The position numbers were made by a program, and so were the translations under genes. Positions 28,160 through 39,567 of a stretch of 64,000 nucleotides of DNA are shown here, piece by piece (position 1 is the first letter of the stretch; the number at the start of each line of letters is the position of its first letter). The DNA comes from Amia ocellicauda (lineage: Eukaryota > Chordata > Actinopteri > Amiiformes > Amiidae). The stretch lies in contig NC_089853.1 of assembly GCF_036373705.1 (NCBI RefSeq), forward strand, positions 32,392,568-32,456,567, read 5' to 3'. The notes below the pieces were generated by a model. The model made no database searches. It was not told the origin of the DNA and saw only the letters and a program-made list of their open reading frames with translations.

Positions 28160-30220
28160 AATTCCAGGCTCTATGATTTTTTGGACACAATTGAGACGGT
28201 CCCTACCATTTAAAGATGTGAATAGTGTTGTCAATCTGCATCAATTTCTTTAAAATAACAGATCTGTTTATTCCTGTATTTAAAATAATAGACTCTTTCC
28301 ATTAAAATATTTTAACTACAAACAGGTGATTCGGGACACATTAATGCACTTGCTAGAGTAAATGGTCTAGTCAGTGTGCCATTGTGGAATTTTTCCACTG
28401 AAAAGATGACATTTTTAAAACATAAAACAAAAGAAACTTGTTTTACAAGATTTGTACTTAACTTTCTGACTGTTAATTACACTAAGAGGTACATTGCTCT
28501 GCATCACCTGATTGCAGTGTAGAATTACACTGAAATGAAAAGTAATTTACAAACGTGTCATCACCTCAACTTTAATTAACAATCACTGCGTTTACATGGG
28601 CACTTATATTCCACTTGTTTTTCTTGTATTCAGGGATTGATATTCCTTTTATTTGGAATATTAAAGGATTTCCGCGCCATGGCATATTCTGAATATGTGG
28701 ACATTAAACATGTTTGTACAATCCTTAATATGTTGTCACTGGCAGTTAAAGACATAAATGTTCTAGTTTGCAACACCACAGCACACTGAATTATGCCCCC
28801 ACATACCAACACAATCTAAAAATATTAAAATTCATATCTGAAGAAGTACAATAAAGTCTATTGTTAAATATTAGGCTACAAGAACACCAGATTACAGGTT
28901 ATCTTCAAACACACGTTCACTGTTCTGAGGTTTGCAGTGGTACTCAGTAGCATAAACTGAATATTCTGTCATATAAAAAGCATATTGAGAATCCTGATGC
29001 ATTTAAACAGAACATTCAGAATGCATATTCCTTACAATTCCTAATACTTGTGCCATGTAAACATATTGATTGATAATTATAGCTTTAAAGGCTGTTAGGC
29101 ATGTATAGAAATCTGAAGTAAAATGTATCAACTTTATGTTTTCATTAGTCTGAATTACAATAGCTGTGCTACACAGACAAGTCCTTACCAGTTTTGTTCA
29201 AATGGGCTTTCCATAGTGCTGAGACTCTGAGGTGACACTTAACCCTACTTGAACAGTGCCTATTTTCCCAATAAGTATATTTGAAAACATGTAATAAAAA
29301 CATTGATCCAGAAATATAATAAAAATGTATATTTTGTTACCATTTCTATTGCATGTGTTCAGTGCTCACCTTACCAACAAAATCTGTTTGGATTCATCTG
29401 AGAGATAAGACTACACGAACTGGTGATTACTAATACTTGTGTGAAAGGGTCTGTACCAAATACAGGCAATATGTGCATGAACTGAAAGTGAATGACATAA
29501 AATGTGTCACTCTCAAAAAATCATAAATCAATGCTAAAAGAACCACAGTAACCTTATGCATGTATCTTATGTATAACTCTAATTTATATTTTTGAGAGTG
29601 AATCCTCTCCTCTCCAGAAAACACTGATGTCGATGCATCTGAGATAATCCAGGTTAAAGCACATATATTTTAGTCTTAGTCAGTTCCTAGTAAAAAAACA
29701 GTTCGATGATTCCTGGGGCATCAGTATAACTCACATTCCAGTTGGTTTTCACTCCCAAGGGTTAATTACCAATTCGTTACATACCTACCTATATGGTAAC
29801 AAACACAAATGATTTCTCAACTATTTCCATGCTTTATTTTCTCCAGTGAGCTCTTCCCACTGCCTTTAAAATACCACACATCACAAACTCATTTTTAAGC
29901 TACAGGCTCTTGTACTGATTGTGTTGATGAAATAGAAAAGCTGTTGACTTCATCTTTGTCTGAATATTTTGCTTTAAAAGAAAGTTAAAACATTTAATGA
30001 TTCAGTAACCATTGTCAGCTTATGTACGTAAACACCAAAACTGTATCAACATTTGTAATGACTAACATTTAGAAAATGAAAACATTTACCCCCCTCCCTC
30101 CCCACCACCACTCAAATGTTTGACTGGTGTGATTTATTGGAAAGATGCTTTGATATATTTGAGTAGTAAGTATCAGCAATGTTAAACTGAAATCGGTGAA
30201 CAAGGATGTTTGTAAAAAAA
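28160..30220. other. No gene recognised
   Basis: AT-rich intergenic DNA between Tc1 debris and the 3' end of MRPS11. Short open frames here show no family resemblance, and no repeat element was identified. Confidence 0.5.
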
Positions 30221-30225
30221 AAAAG

Positions 30226-30231
30226 TTTATT
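30226..30231 (-). terminator. mrps11: MRPS11 polyadenylation signal
   Basis: AATAAA on the minus strand (TTTATT on plus), about 60 bases past the MRPS11 stop codon at 30290-30292. Confidence 0.7.
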
Positions 30232-30289
30232 TGTGGTGGGTGTCAGGCAGATTGCAGTCCATGTGCTGAGAGGGTGGGTTCCCTTGGCC

Positions 30290-33200
30290 TCACATCCTGC
30301 GCACCTTGCGTGGACGGCATCCATTGTGGGGGATGGGGGTGTTGTCTGTGATGGACACAACCTCTAGGCCGCCCATCGTTAACCCCTTGATGGCTGACTA
30401 AAAATAAAAAATAAAAAAAGATTATCACTAGCTGAGAAAGAACATCATTCTACATCAACCCCTAAGAAGAACTAAAGGTGCACTTTTCGACTTTGTACCT
30501 TAAGCGAAAATATATCAGATCAACATTACAACATTCTCATCCTGAATGTTAAATAATAACTACTATTATTACATATCTGTAGCATTATTTGAAAAAAAAA
30601 AAAAAAAAAAGAACATTCTTAGTTTCTGATCATTGAGATTGTATGATAGTAGTCACAGAAGCTTGACCATTTCCATATATAATGCTTCAGTTATTTTGCC
30701 AAACCCACACATACTTTCAACATGAAAGATGGGTGATGATCTAAACTGAAATGCTGTCTTTTTCAATACAAGTCTAAAGAATTCCAATAGAATTGAGAAT
30801 TTAAATCTAACCAAAAAAAGACTACTGATCTCCTAAATTACCTATTTATCATTACAGCCTGGGTGTACTGGATAAATAATACTGTCTGATTGGTGATTTA
30901 GCAAAGAAGTAAAACATGTGCACAATTCTCAGTGGATGTTATCAGGGAATGTTCATTCTGTTCACATTTTTTTTTTTTTTACAAGTCTATAAATGTGGTT
31001 AGAAAGGAAGGTACCCCTATTGTTTGTGATTAGTGTGTGCTTCATTACCTGGGGAGTTTGACTTCATTTCCGCCTCAGGCACACACCTGACTTGGCAGCA
31101 GTAGGGGGGCCTGGTTTAAGTCTAACACAGGGACAATGTCCCAGCATGTTGCTGCTAAAAATATTTTGAATTGAGAATCAAATGTGTGACTGCTTTCTTA
31201 TGTTACATGGCTTAAGCTGTCTAGACAATAAATAAACCAAACAAAATGTCTGCACATATACATCAAAATATTTTTTCTACATTGTTTTCTTTACCTAAGC
31301 TCTGTACCTGGCTTTCAGTGGGAAATGGTGTGCATCTTATTTGTGTGTTTAACGAAGTATGAATCTGACCTGATTTAATAATAAAATAAATAAATATACA
31401 CCATCATTATATATGTGTTCAGAGTAATATCAAATTACTACATTTTTTTCACTGCAGAAAGGAGGCAAGTAGATTAAATGGCAGCAATTAAGCAGTTACT
31501 AAATGACATTAGGTCTGGTAGGCCAAATGCACAGAATATTAATTTAGTATGGCCTGGCACAGAAAGTGTGTCCCAGATTTTCTGCATTTCTATCCTCTGT
31601 GAGTCAGAGGTTCTGCATTGAGGGACTCAGATTCAGATGTAGTCCCTGTAATCAGTCATCAGGAATTCAGCCTTAAGCAGGGCTTGGCCTTCACGCTGCA
31701 GGGGGTACTCACCAAGCGTCCCGGGCCCAGACCCTTTACCATCACCCGCACGAACGCCACACCCTTTGCCTGTGCCTTCTGTCAAGGGTGAGAGAGAGAT
31801 CACTGTCATTGGCAACCCACGCATATGTGCGCACAGATGATAAGTAACTGAGGGAATGTGGTTAAATAGAAAACAATGGGCTGACAGACATGGGATGCAA
31901 GATTAAGGGAGTAAAATACAATATAATTAACACTGTCCAAAACTTTGTACAGGGCTTCTGTAGACTGATAACTCACATGCACATGTGTATACATGTACAG
32001 TACTGTGCAAAAGTTTTAGGCAGGTGTGGAAAAATGCTGTAAAGTACCTAGAAGAATTGATGCTGTTTTGAAGGCAAAGGGTGGTCACACCAAATATGGA
32101 TTTGATTTAGATTTTTCTTCTGTTCACTCACCTTGCATTTAGTTAATTGATAAATATAATCTATTAAAATGTCTATTTTTGAAAGCATTCTTACTTTACA
32201 GCATTTTTCCACACCTGCCTAAAACTTTTGCACAGTACTGTATGTGGAAGCATGGTGGAACAATGGTTAGAGTTGCCTCACATCTCCTGGGACCCAAGTG
32301 CTGGATGAAGCAGCTGTTAACAGACAACTACTATGTAAGTCAATAACTACTAAACTGTAATATTTAAAATTATTTCCTATTAAAATCGCCACAGAGAAAA
32401 TGGAAAAAAAATGAGTATAAACTACTTAGAATGTAGAAGGGGGCTCTGTGGGGGCTTTATTCCACATTCCACAAAACACAAGGCACTGGTTATTACATCA
32501 TATTATGGAGACAGAGTAAAATTATCCAAATGGTGTAAGAATTAAGTTTGATTGACCCATGGCAGCATCTTGACTTACTTAAAAGATAACGGTGTACAAA
32601 GTTTAATTTCAGTTGGTTAAGACAATTCAGAGAAGTCATTAGAATGTTTTTCAATAATGATCATATGCTTTGACTGCAATGTTGCCTTACGAATTCCTTA
32701 GAACAAATCTAAATGAATGTTAACACTGCAGTACATGTTATATGGTTACTGCAAGTGTTTTTGGTGCAGAAGAGCAGTTTTTTTTTTTTTAATGTGCAAA
32801 ATCTATACAAAAATGCAAAAAAGTTTCAATTAATACCAGGTGAAACAATGTTTCATATAGGTATTGTATAGTCTCACAGATTTTGGCTATATAGCAACGT
32901 ATGCAAACTTCAGAGGGGACCAGGGGAACAATTCTAAATGTAGGTCATAAGGGAACAATGCACATGTTTCAAAGAAGCAGATTTTTTCTTAAAACCAATG
33001 ACTGCAAAACTTACCTTAAAAATACATACCATAATCCTCTACCACTGTTAAACATTTTTTTGTATCTTTGTGCAAGACTTTGCGTGTTTGAATCTTTCAG
33101 CATGGTAAATATGCAATTCACTCATCATGAAAAACTCTGATAGATAACCGATGTTTATTCCAAAACTTATGGCCACTAAATCACGGGCCCCATCAACTTC

Positions 33201-34198
33201 ACTTTCTTGTTGCAGGTTCAAACACTGGATTTGTACTCTTCTGTGAAGTCTTTTCTATTACAATGTACATATAATGGTGTAAGGTATATGACAGGGCCCA
33301 TATGTCAGATATCATTGGCCCACAGAAGCCATGTTTTTATTGCAGCCACTTGACTCCACAGATGGCCTTAGGCTCCTGGAGAAGTCACTGAAAGGTTAAT
33401 CGAATTATGCAACATGGCCAAGAAACCTGGTGATTTCCCTTGAACAAATCTAAATCTAGTATATAGTTATATTACAACAATAGAAGAATCAAACGTGCCT
33501 TAGAATACTTGCAGATTACATTTTTCTAAATTGTATTACTGTGGTAGTTGACATATCACAATGAACATTCAAAATAACATACATTTTTTTTTTTTTTTTT
33601 CATTCTCAAAGTTCAAATGAATAATACATGATTAAAGAGAGAAACTACAATCTGATTCTTCGTGAAGTGTTACATGAATAGAAAACTGGAAGCTAGCATT
33701 TATATGATGCCAATTAATCTGTAGTAAACATAGAATTCAAAATAGCCATGAATGCAATGAATCTGAGAGATATTGATATTGACAATTCATGGCATTAGGC
33801 AACCTGAGCACATCAGGAAGTTATGATCAGATTATTGTTAAATGTGTAGGGCTGTCATTAGTAATACATGTTTGTTTCTTATTAAATAAATATAATTAAA
33901 TGAACTTAAAAATTCTGGTAAAATTGGGGAATATTTAAAGTGAGGGTAGGACACTTAAGACTTCAACAAAAGACCTCAAAAAGAAACCTCTTCATTTATT
34001 AATACTGCCACCTTCTGAACTACACCTGCACTGCTAGGGAAGGCAAATGAAAGGAATACAAGGAAACTGTAAAAGCATCAGTTTTCAGGATTTCCGCTCT
34101 TTGATTTGGAAATCGCTTGAACAATACCACAAATAAATAAATAAATGAATACATAAAATAAATACAATGCCCCCCAAAGGTATTAGGACTATGAACTC

Positions 34199-34283
<85 letters not shown>

Positions 34284-37200
34284 TTCTTATGGAAGTAAAC
34301 TCCATTAAGTAAGTACAACTAAGTATTTGATTGAAGTCAATTTAATTCCACCCTCGAGTCAATTAAACAATTGATAGTGTTGGACCTCTATTTTGAAGGA
34401 GCAAAAGTATTGGTATTTGACTTCAGTGTTTGGAGTCTGTAGTTGAAAATCAAAATGAACAATAAAATAAGAAGTGGTGAAGAGATCCACATTTTGCAGA
34501 AGATTGAGACAGCAGACGTACAAATCAGAAGTACTATAGCAGCTTATTCTCCAGTATACTGTATTTGTATAGAAAGTGCAACTTGCAGAAGACCTGCCAG
34601 GAATGTGTGTTATTTTAAGAGTTATTGTTTTTCTCTCCTCCATGCCTAATGGTTTATTTTTTAAATAATCCTTGATTTTGCTAGTTGCTAAGCAAGCACA
34701 TTAATCAAAATCTTGGATGTTTCTGCCCTAAAAAAAATGAATTTTAACCCATCCACTTTCATTCCGAAGCCACCATCTGGAATAAATGGTATAAAATTGG
34801 AATAAACACAAGTAGAATATCCACCATTAAGTAATACTGATGAGGTTTGCAAGGTTTGGACGTCTTGATTGAATGTGTGTTATAAATAAAACGGGCTGCT
34901 CCCTTACCGCAGCAGCGGAGATGCCGGCAGTCTGGGCCGCAATGGGGGTTGACTTCTTGATATTTCTGAACCCTTCTGTGCCGCAGGACGTCCTCACCAT
35001 ATACTGTCCTTGATGGTCTGTAACCTGTATGTGAGTGCTGAAAGAAAACACTCTCATTAGAATTTGGTAGTATATCTATGTAAGGTCCTGTCCGTGAGGA
35101 ATTATGAACAACCTGACAACTGGGTTTTCATGTCCAATCTCTGATGATGCATTTATTGGTGAAAATTTTGCAGACAAAACCCCCCCCCCCAAAAAAACGA
35201 ACACAGTCTCAATGTCGCTACTCCTCTGGAACGAGAGAAGCCAGTTCAGGTGGTACGGGCACTAGGGGGCATCCACATAAGGGTGGAACTGTTCCTAGGG
35301 GTCAACCAATGGAGGGATTCTCTCTCTCAGCGGGCATGAAGCTGGTATCTATTGCGGAGGAATAGGATGTCCGGTCGTCTCTACTCGACCTGCTGCCACC
35401 GCGACTCGGACCAGTGAAAGTGAAGTGATGGATGGGTTTCTGATTTAAATTCCACCTAACAGAGACTTGGTTTTGGCATCAAGGCCAACCTTTGAAATCT
35501 TGGTCTCAGCATGTCTGTCATGGTAGCAATCTCAGCATTTAAATCAGTCTTTTTAATTTCAAGTTTAAAGATTATGTACCCATTTTTGCTAATGAAAAAT
35601 TGGATAGCATCACCATAACATCTAACTATTTATAAACGTGGAAAAAAAAGGTTTTTTTTTTTTTAATCGTGAATAAACGCACAAGATTTAAATGAAATCT
35701 GTGAAAAAAGACACGTGTAAAAAAAAATATGCATTGGCACCCTACAATTACTATCCCTATGATGCTCTCACTAGCTACAGACTCTTGCTTTTCCTTTTGA
35801 ATAAACTAACTGACCCCTTCCACACAACATATATTCTCTGTAATAGTTTAGTTCTCTTGACAAAATTACTGATCTAATTTATATTAATTAAGCATGAGTG
35901 AAAGTGTAATTCAACTAATCCCCTTTCACCCATCAGGTTAATTGCTTAATGAATCCCTTCACTCACCTAAATAATTTACCTGATTTTACAATCATGTGGA
36001 AAACAAACCATTTGCTTTGAAAGATGCCCCCACATGGACTTAAATAATTTGCTCTTTAAAAAATGTAATCCATCGACAGCTTTTGACTTCTGCTCCAATA
36101 TATTCTTGTTCTTGTACACCTGCTTTGCTAATGCACCAACAGTTGAAAAAAAACTCTGTTCATGTTTTTGCATTTGTTTAAAAAAGCATTAAAAAGTAAA
36201 CTTATCATTATTATAATTGAAGCTCCATATTGTATTGAAAATGTTATTTAGACTGGTTGCATTAAAATGTAGCGATCTTGGTCTTGGTCTCGAGAAACCT
36301 GGTCTTGACTCCATCTCTTCCACCAATATACCCTACGTAATTAAATCAATTTAAGGAAAACAAAATCTAAATACACACATTTAAAATAAACAGTAATGCC
36401 AGACACAAGGAAGTCAGTCTAACCAATTATAAATATTACCGCCTTCTCATAAACCATTAACTTGCTCTTTAGTGACTTCAGAAATAAAAAAATATAGTTG
36501 AATACTTATTTAAGGCGAGACACTCACTTGTTGTATGTGGCTTTGATGTGGGCAATGGGCAACTCCTCAAATGTCTTACCCCCCCATCTCAAAGAGCTTT
36601 CATGGTGAGGAAGTGGAGGATAAATGCTTTGTAAAACACAAAAGAGTCATTAGCGGTGTTATTATTTCATCAGTAGAAGTAATAGAAAGGATGATTAATT
36701 AAAACAAATTGATAACGGTCAATTAACTAATTTGAGACTGTGTTAAATAAACATATCAGACATCTTTCATGTATCATTTTAAATCAGGGCCTTTAATGTA
36801 TCCTAATAATAAAACTGTCCCCTTAATTAAGTCACTGCATGCGGTGACCACTGCCACAAGTTACACAAACTCTTGAGTGATCTGTACTGCCCTGGAACCT
36901 GGAATTTCTATATAATCAAGCACACGCTGCTATGCATTAAAAAAAAAAAATGGTATTCCAAAATCCAAAATATGAGTTAAAGCACTAAAATCTTGTTTGT
37001 ATTATAGTTTGAAGTGATATCTTGTACTTTTAATGAGATAAAGGATGAGAGCTGCAGTACTTAAATGAGAAATAGCAGAAAAAGTAAATTTCACCTCGAT
37101 TTGCTACATACCTGAATTCCTCAGAGCTCTTCAAGGACTCATTGGGGGTCTTTACCACATCCTGGTTCCTGACTGCACTAGAACTCACTGTCCTGCTCAC

Positions 37201-39169
37201 ACTATTGGTATTTGGAGAAAGTAAGAGTGAAACAATATATGAAATCATATTCAATTAATATAAGCTTGGAAACTTCATTTACCAACTGTACTTTTGGACA
37301 TTATCATATTGAAATAATCTTTTGATAAAATATTTCTAATATGTAGGCCTATGTGAACGTCTCCTGTGGGACAATCACATTTCAGCTTTGCTCGGTTTGA
37401 TGGCGTTTAAAACCTTTAACTTTGTTTACACATTCCATTTATATTTATTAATTATTATACAGTGATAATGCACTTTTGAAACTGCTCAATTTACACATAT
37501 TGCTATAGTTGTGTGTACTACTACACCATGTATGCTAGGCTACTGATGATTGCTGTTTGAAGCTATATTTAATAAATGCCTATGTGATTTACTCATGTAA
37601 ATGTAACATGTTCTTCAAATTACATTCTGCTGGTAGGAACAGCCCACAAATGGAAATTGATTGGTTTAGTTTTGACAGTATCCTAGCTTCTAAATGAAAA
37701 TGCACTTACAAATGTTTTAAAACTGTTACTTCAAATGGTGTTAAATGTTCTTGGGACACTCATGTTTCTGTACATGCTCAAAGAAGGACATACATTGTCC
37801 AAGTTACAATTGTATTTAGCTTGACCCAAGATAGATGGCACAGCTTAACATAGCATCTGCCAGCATATTTGCCAAAATAGGGGAAACAGGGCATTGCTAC
37901 CCATAGCTTAAACCTATTATTGCTCTTAGATGTTCATTGCCTTTAAACATTGAACTACTGAATTCAAGTTATAACTGAAACACACCATCTAAATGGTCTC
38001 GTTTCATAACAACAAGAACCCTTTTCAGTTAGAGGTATATGGGGTGTACGTAGCTTGATGATAAAATACAAAAGATTCAATTTTTACATATACTGGGATG
38101 TATGTCATGTTTACCCACTGATATCCATATTATGCCAGGCTAAATACAATCTTGATTTGTAAAAAACGTACCACATTAGGGGTGTCTGCAGAGAAATTAG
38201 TGTCACAATGGGATTAAACCCCTAAACTGCAATTGGTCAATTTCAACTAAAAAAATATATAATTTAGTATGCACCAAGCAGAATAACCAAGTACAACTAG
38301 TACTTTTATCAGGGTCATTCTCAGCTGCAGATTAAATTTGATCCAATTGCTAAACATTTTTGATCAACTAATTCTCAAATGTTGCATTCGTGATTGAGAC
38401 CATCTCCTGATTTTCTCTAGCATAGGAGGAGCTCAGAACATTATTTGCATTTACAAGGATATATGTAGGAAAAGTCCATTATTCCAGCTATAAATTAATC
38501 AATTATTATATTGCCAAATGTCATGTAAAGTTGTAGTTGTAAAGGAAATGAATCTCTTCCAGAAATTATGGAAAGATCCGTGACAGTGGCAAGGCTGTTT
38601 AAGTCCTTAAATTCAATGCTAAATATTACATTTTCATGCTTTTAGGAGCTCACTTCGCATAGTAAACTAATGTTTCAATAAGAAGATGAAAATAACAAGA
38701 GGCTTAACTAGAACTAGAACTAAAACCACGACAAGAAGCTCCTCGGTCATGTTGTTGAAAATAACTCTTTGGGATCATTGAAACATAATCTGGACGAGGA
38801 CAAGAATCTAATATATTGGGTCAAATGGCCTCCTCTGGTGGGTAAAATGTCTTATAATATTGTTCATGGGACGGAAAAGAAAGTAAATGAGGGAAAAAAA
38901 ACAACATAGTACAGGCCTACATTGATTTACATCTGCTACACGTTACTTTGTGATACCTTTTTACACTTCCCCATCACATTAATCTGTCACATTTTAGTAG
39001 ACGTACTCCCTCTAAGAGCAGTTTATATCAGAATGACTGACTGTGGTACTTCGGTAACACAATTGTACGTCAATACTTACAACGTCCAGTTTCTTGTGCT
39101 TGCGGAAGCTGCAAAATGTTGGTAAGCAGTCCGTGCCAAACCACCCAATTTGTTACTAAAACTATACAT
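30290..39169 (-). CDS. mrps11: MRPS11, mitochondrial ribosomal protein uS11m
   Basis: Small-subunit protein of the mitochondrial ribosome, the homolog of bacterial S11, which binds 12S rRNA on the platform. Six coding exons in minus order: 39169-39081, 37201-37112, 36596-36528, 35037-34908, 31778-31713 and 30397-30290. All have GT-AG borders and phases that join exactly. They total 552 bp, 183 residues (human 194). Exon 1 ([20 protein letters not shown]) is an Arg/Ser/Ala-type, acid-free mitochondrial presequence. The S11 core begins [20 protein letters not shown] and includes [18 protein letters not shown] and the C-terminal [17 protein letters not shown] signature. Exons 1 and 2 are called from phase and composition; exons 3-6 are unmistakable. 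It is divergent from MRPL46. Confidence 0.95.
31998..32240. mobile_element. Short Tc1-type MITE with long perfect terminal repeats
   Basis: A 243-bp non-coding element in MRPS11 intron 5. The terminal inverted repeats of about 49 bp appear identical and start CAGTACTGTGCAAAAGTTTT. TA dinucleotides flank both sides (31996-31997 and 32241-32242). The internal 145 bp carries no frame. The TIR sequence is typical of a Tc1/mariner family common in fish. Confidence 0.92.
32245..34148. other. MRPS11 intron 4, no further gene
   Basis: Intronic AT-rich DNA between coding exons 4 and 5. It has a T-run near 33583-33600. No coding or mobile-element signature was identified. Confidence 0.5.
34165..34440. 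mobile_element. Possible decayed Tc1/mariner remnant with microsatellite
   Basis: AATGCCCCCCAAAGGTATTAGGACT at 34168 resembles a Tc1/mariner terminal repeat. GAGCAAAAGTATTGGTATTTG at about 34399 may be the internal counterpart. An ATT/AAT microsatellite has expanded between them. No transposase sequence is recognisable, so the assignment is tentative. Confidence 0.35.
34199..34283. repeat. Strand-switching AAT/ATT microsatellite
   Basis: AAT units change to about seven ATT units (34208-34232) and then back to about 17 AAT units. The ATT and AAT blocks are mutually complementary and could fold as a hairpin. Confidence 0.95.
38715..38865 (+). mobile_element. CR1/L2 LINE 3'-end fragment
   Basis: Within MRPS11 intron 1, this segment ends with GGGTCAAATGGCCTCCTCT, the same 3' tail motif seen in the LINEs at 45408 (GGGTCGAATGGCCTCC, minus) and 12303. 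The preceding sequence resembles the last ORF2 codons. It is a short 5'-truncated insertion. Confidence 0.6.
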
Positions 39170-39567
39170 TATTTACTTATAACACCAGATTCCCTATTTA
39201 ATATACCGTCTTCATCAACAACCTAAATTGCATTTTCACTTGGTGTCATGGGCTCTGGGCACAAGAAGCCATGTGTATTGTATTGTATTCAAGGTTACGA
39301 TATGGAATATCGCAATGTTACACATTTTCCGGGGGTAGTTACAATTGTACAAAACTACTAACGCACGTTTGTTTTCCAAATTTTGTTTTGTTTTGTTTTA
39401 GAAAAATAACAATATAATTTACAATATATTTAACACATTAATCATATACAATTTATATAATTATTAATACATATCTATGCATCTATCCCCCCCACCTGAG
39501 TTGACTTTATAAGATCCAGTCCACGATTTACCTCCAAGTGGTTTGTGGGAAAAAAAGCAACTTCAAC
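39170..39567. promoter_or_regulatory. Divergent promoter of MRPS11 and MRPL46
   Basis: 398 bp separate the two start codons, which point away from each other. A YY1-type site CAACATGGCGGCCCC overlaps the MRPL46 ATG (39564-39578), as is common in nuclear genes for mitochondrial ribosomal proteins. The body of the interval is AT-rich and lacks a CpG island or TATA box that I can assign. The gene pair encodes one subunit protein each for the small and large mitoribosome, so shared control makes sense. Confidence 0.6.
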
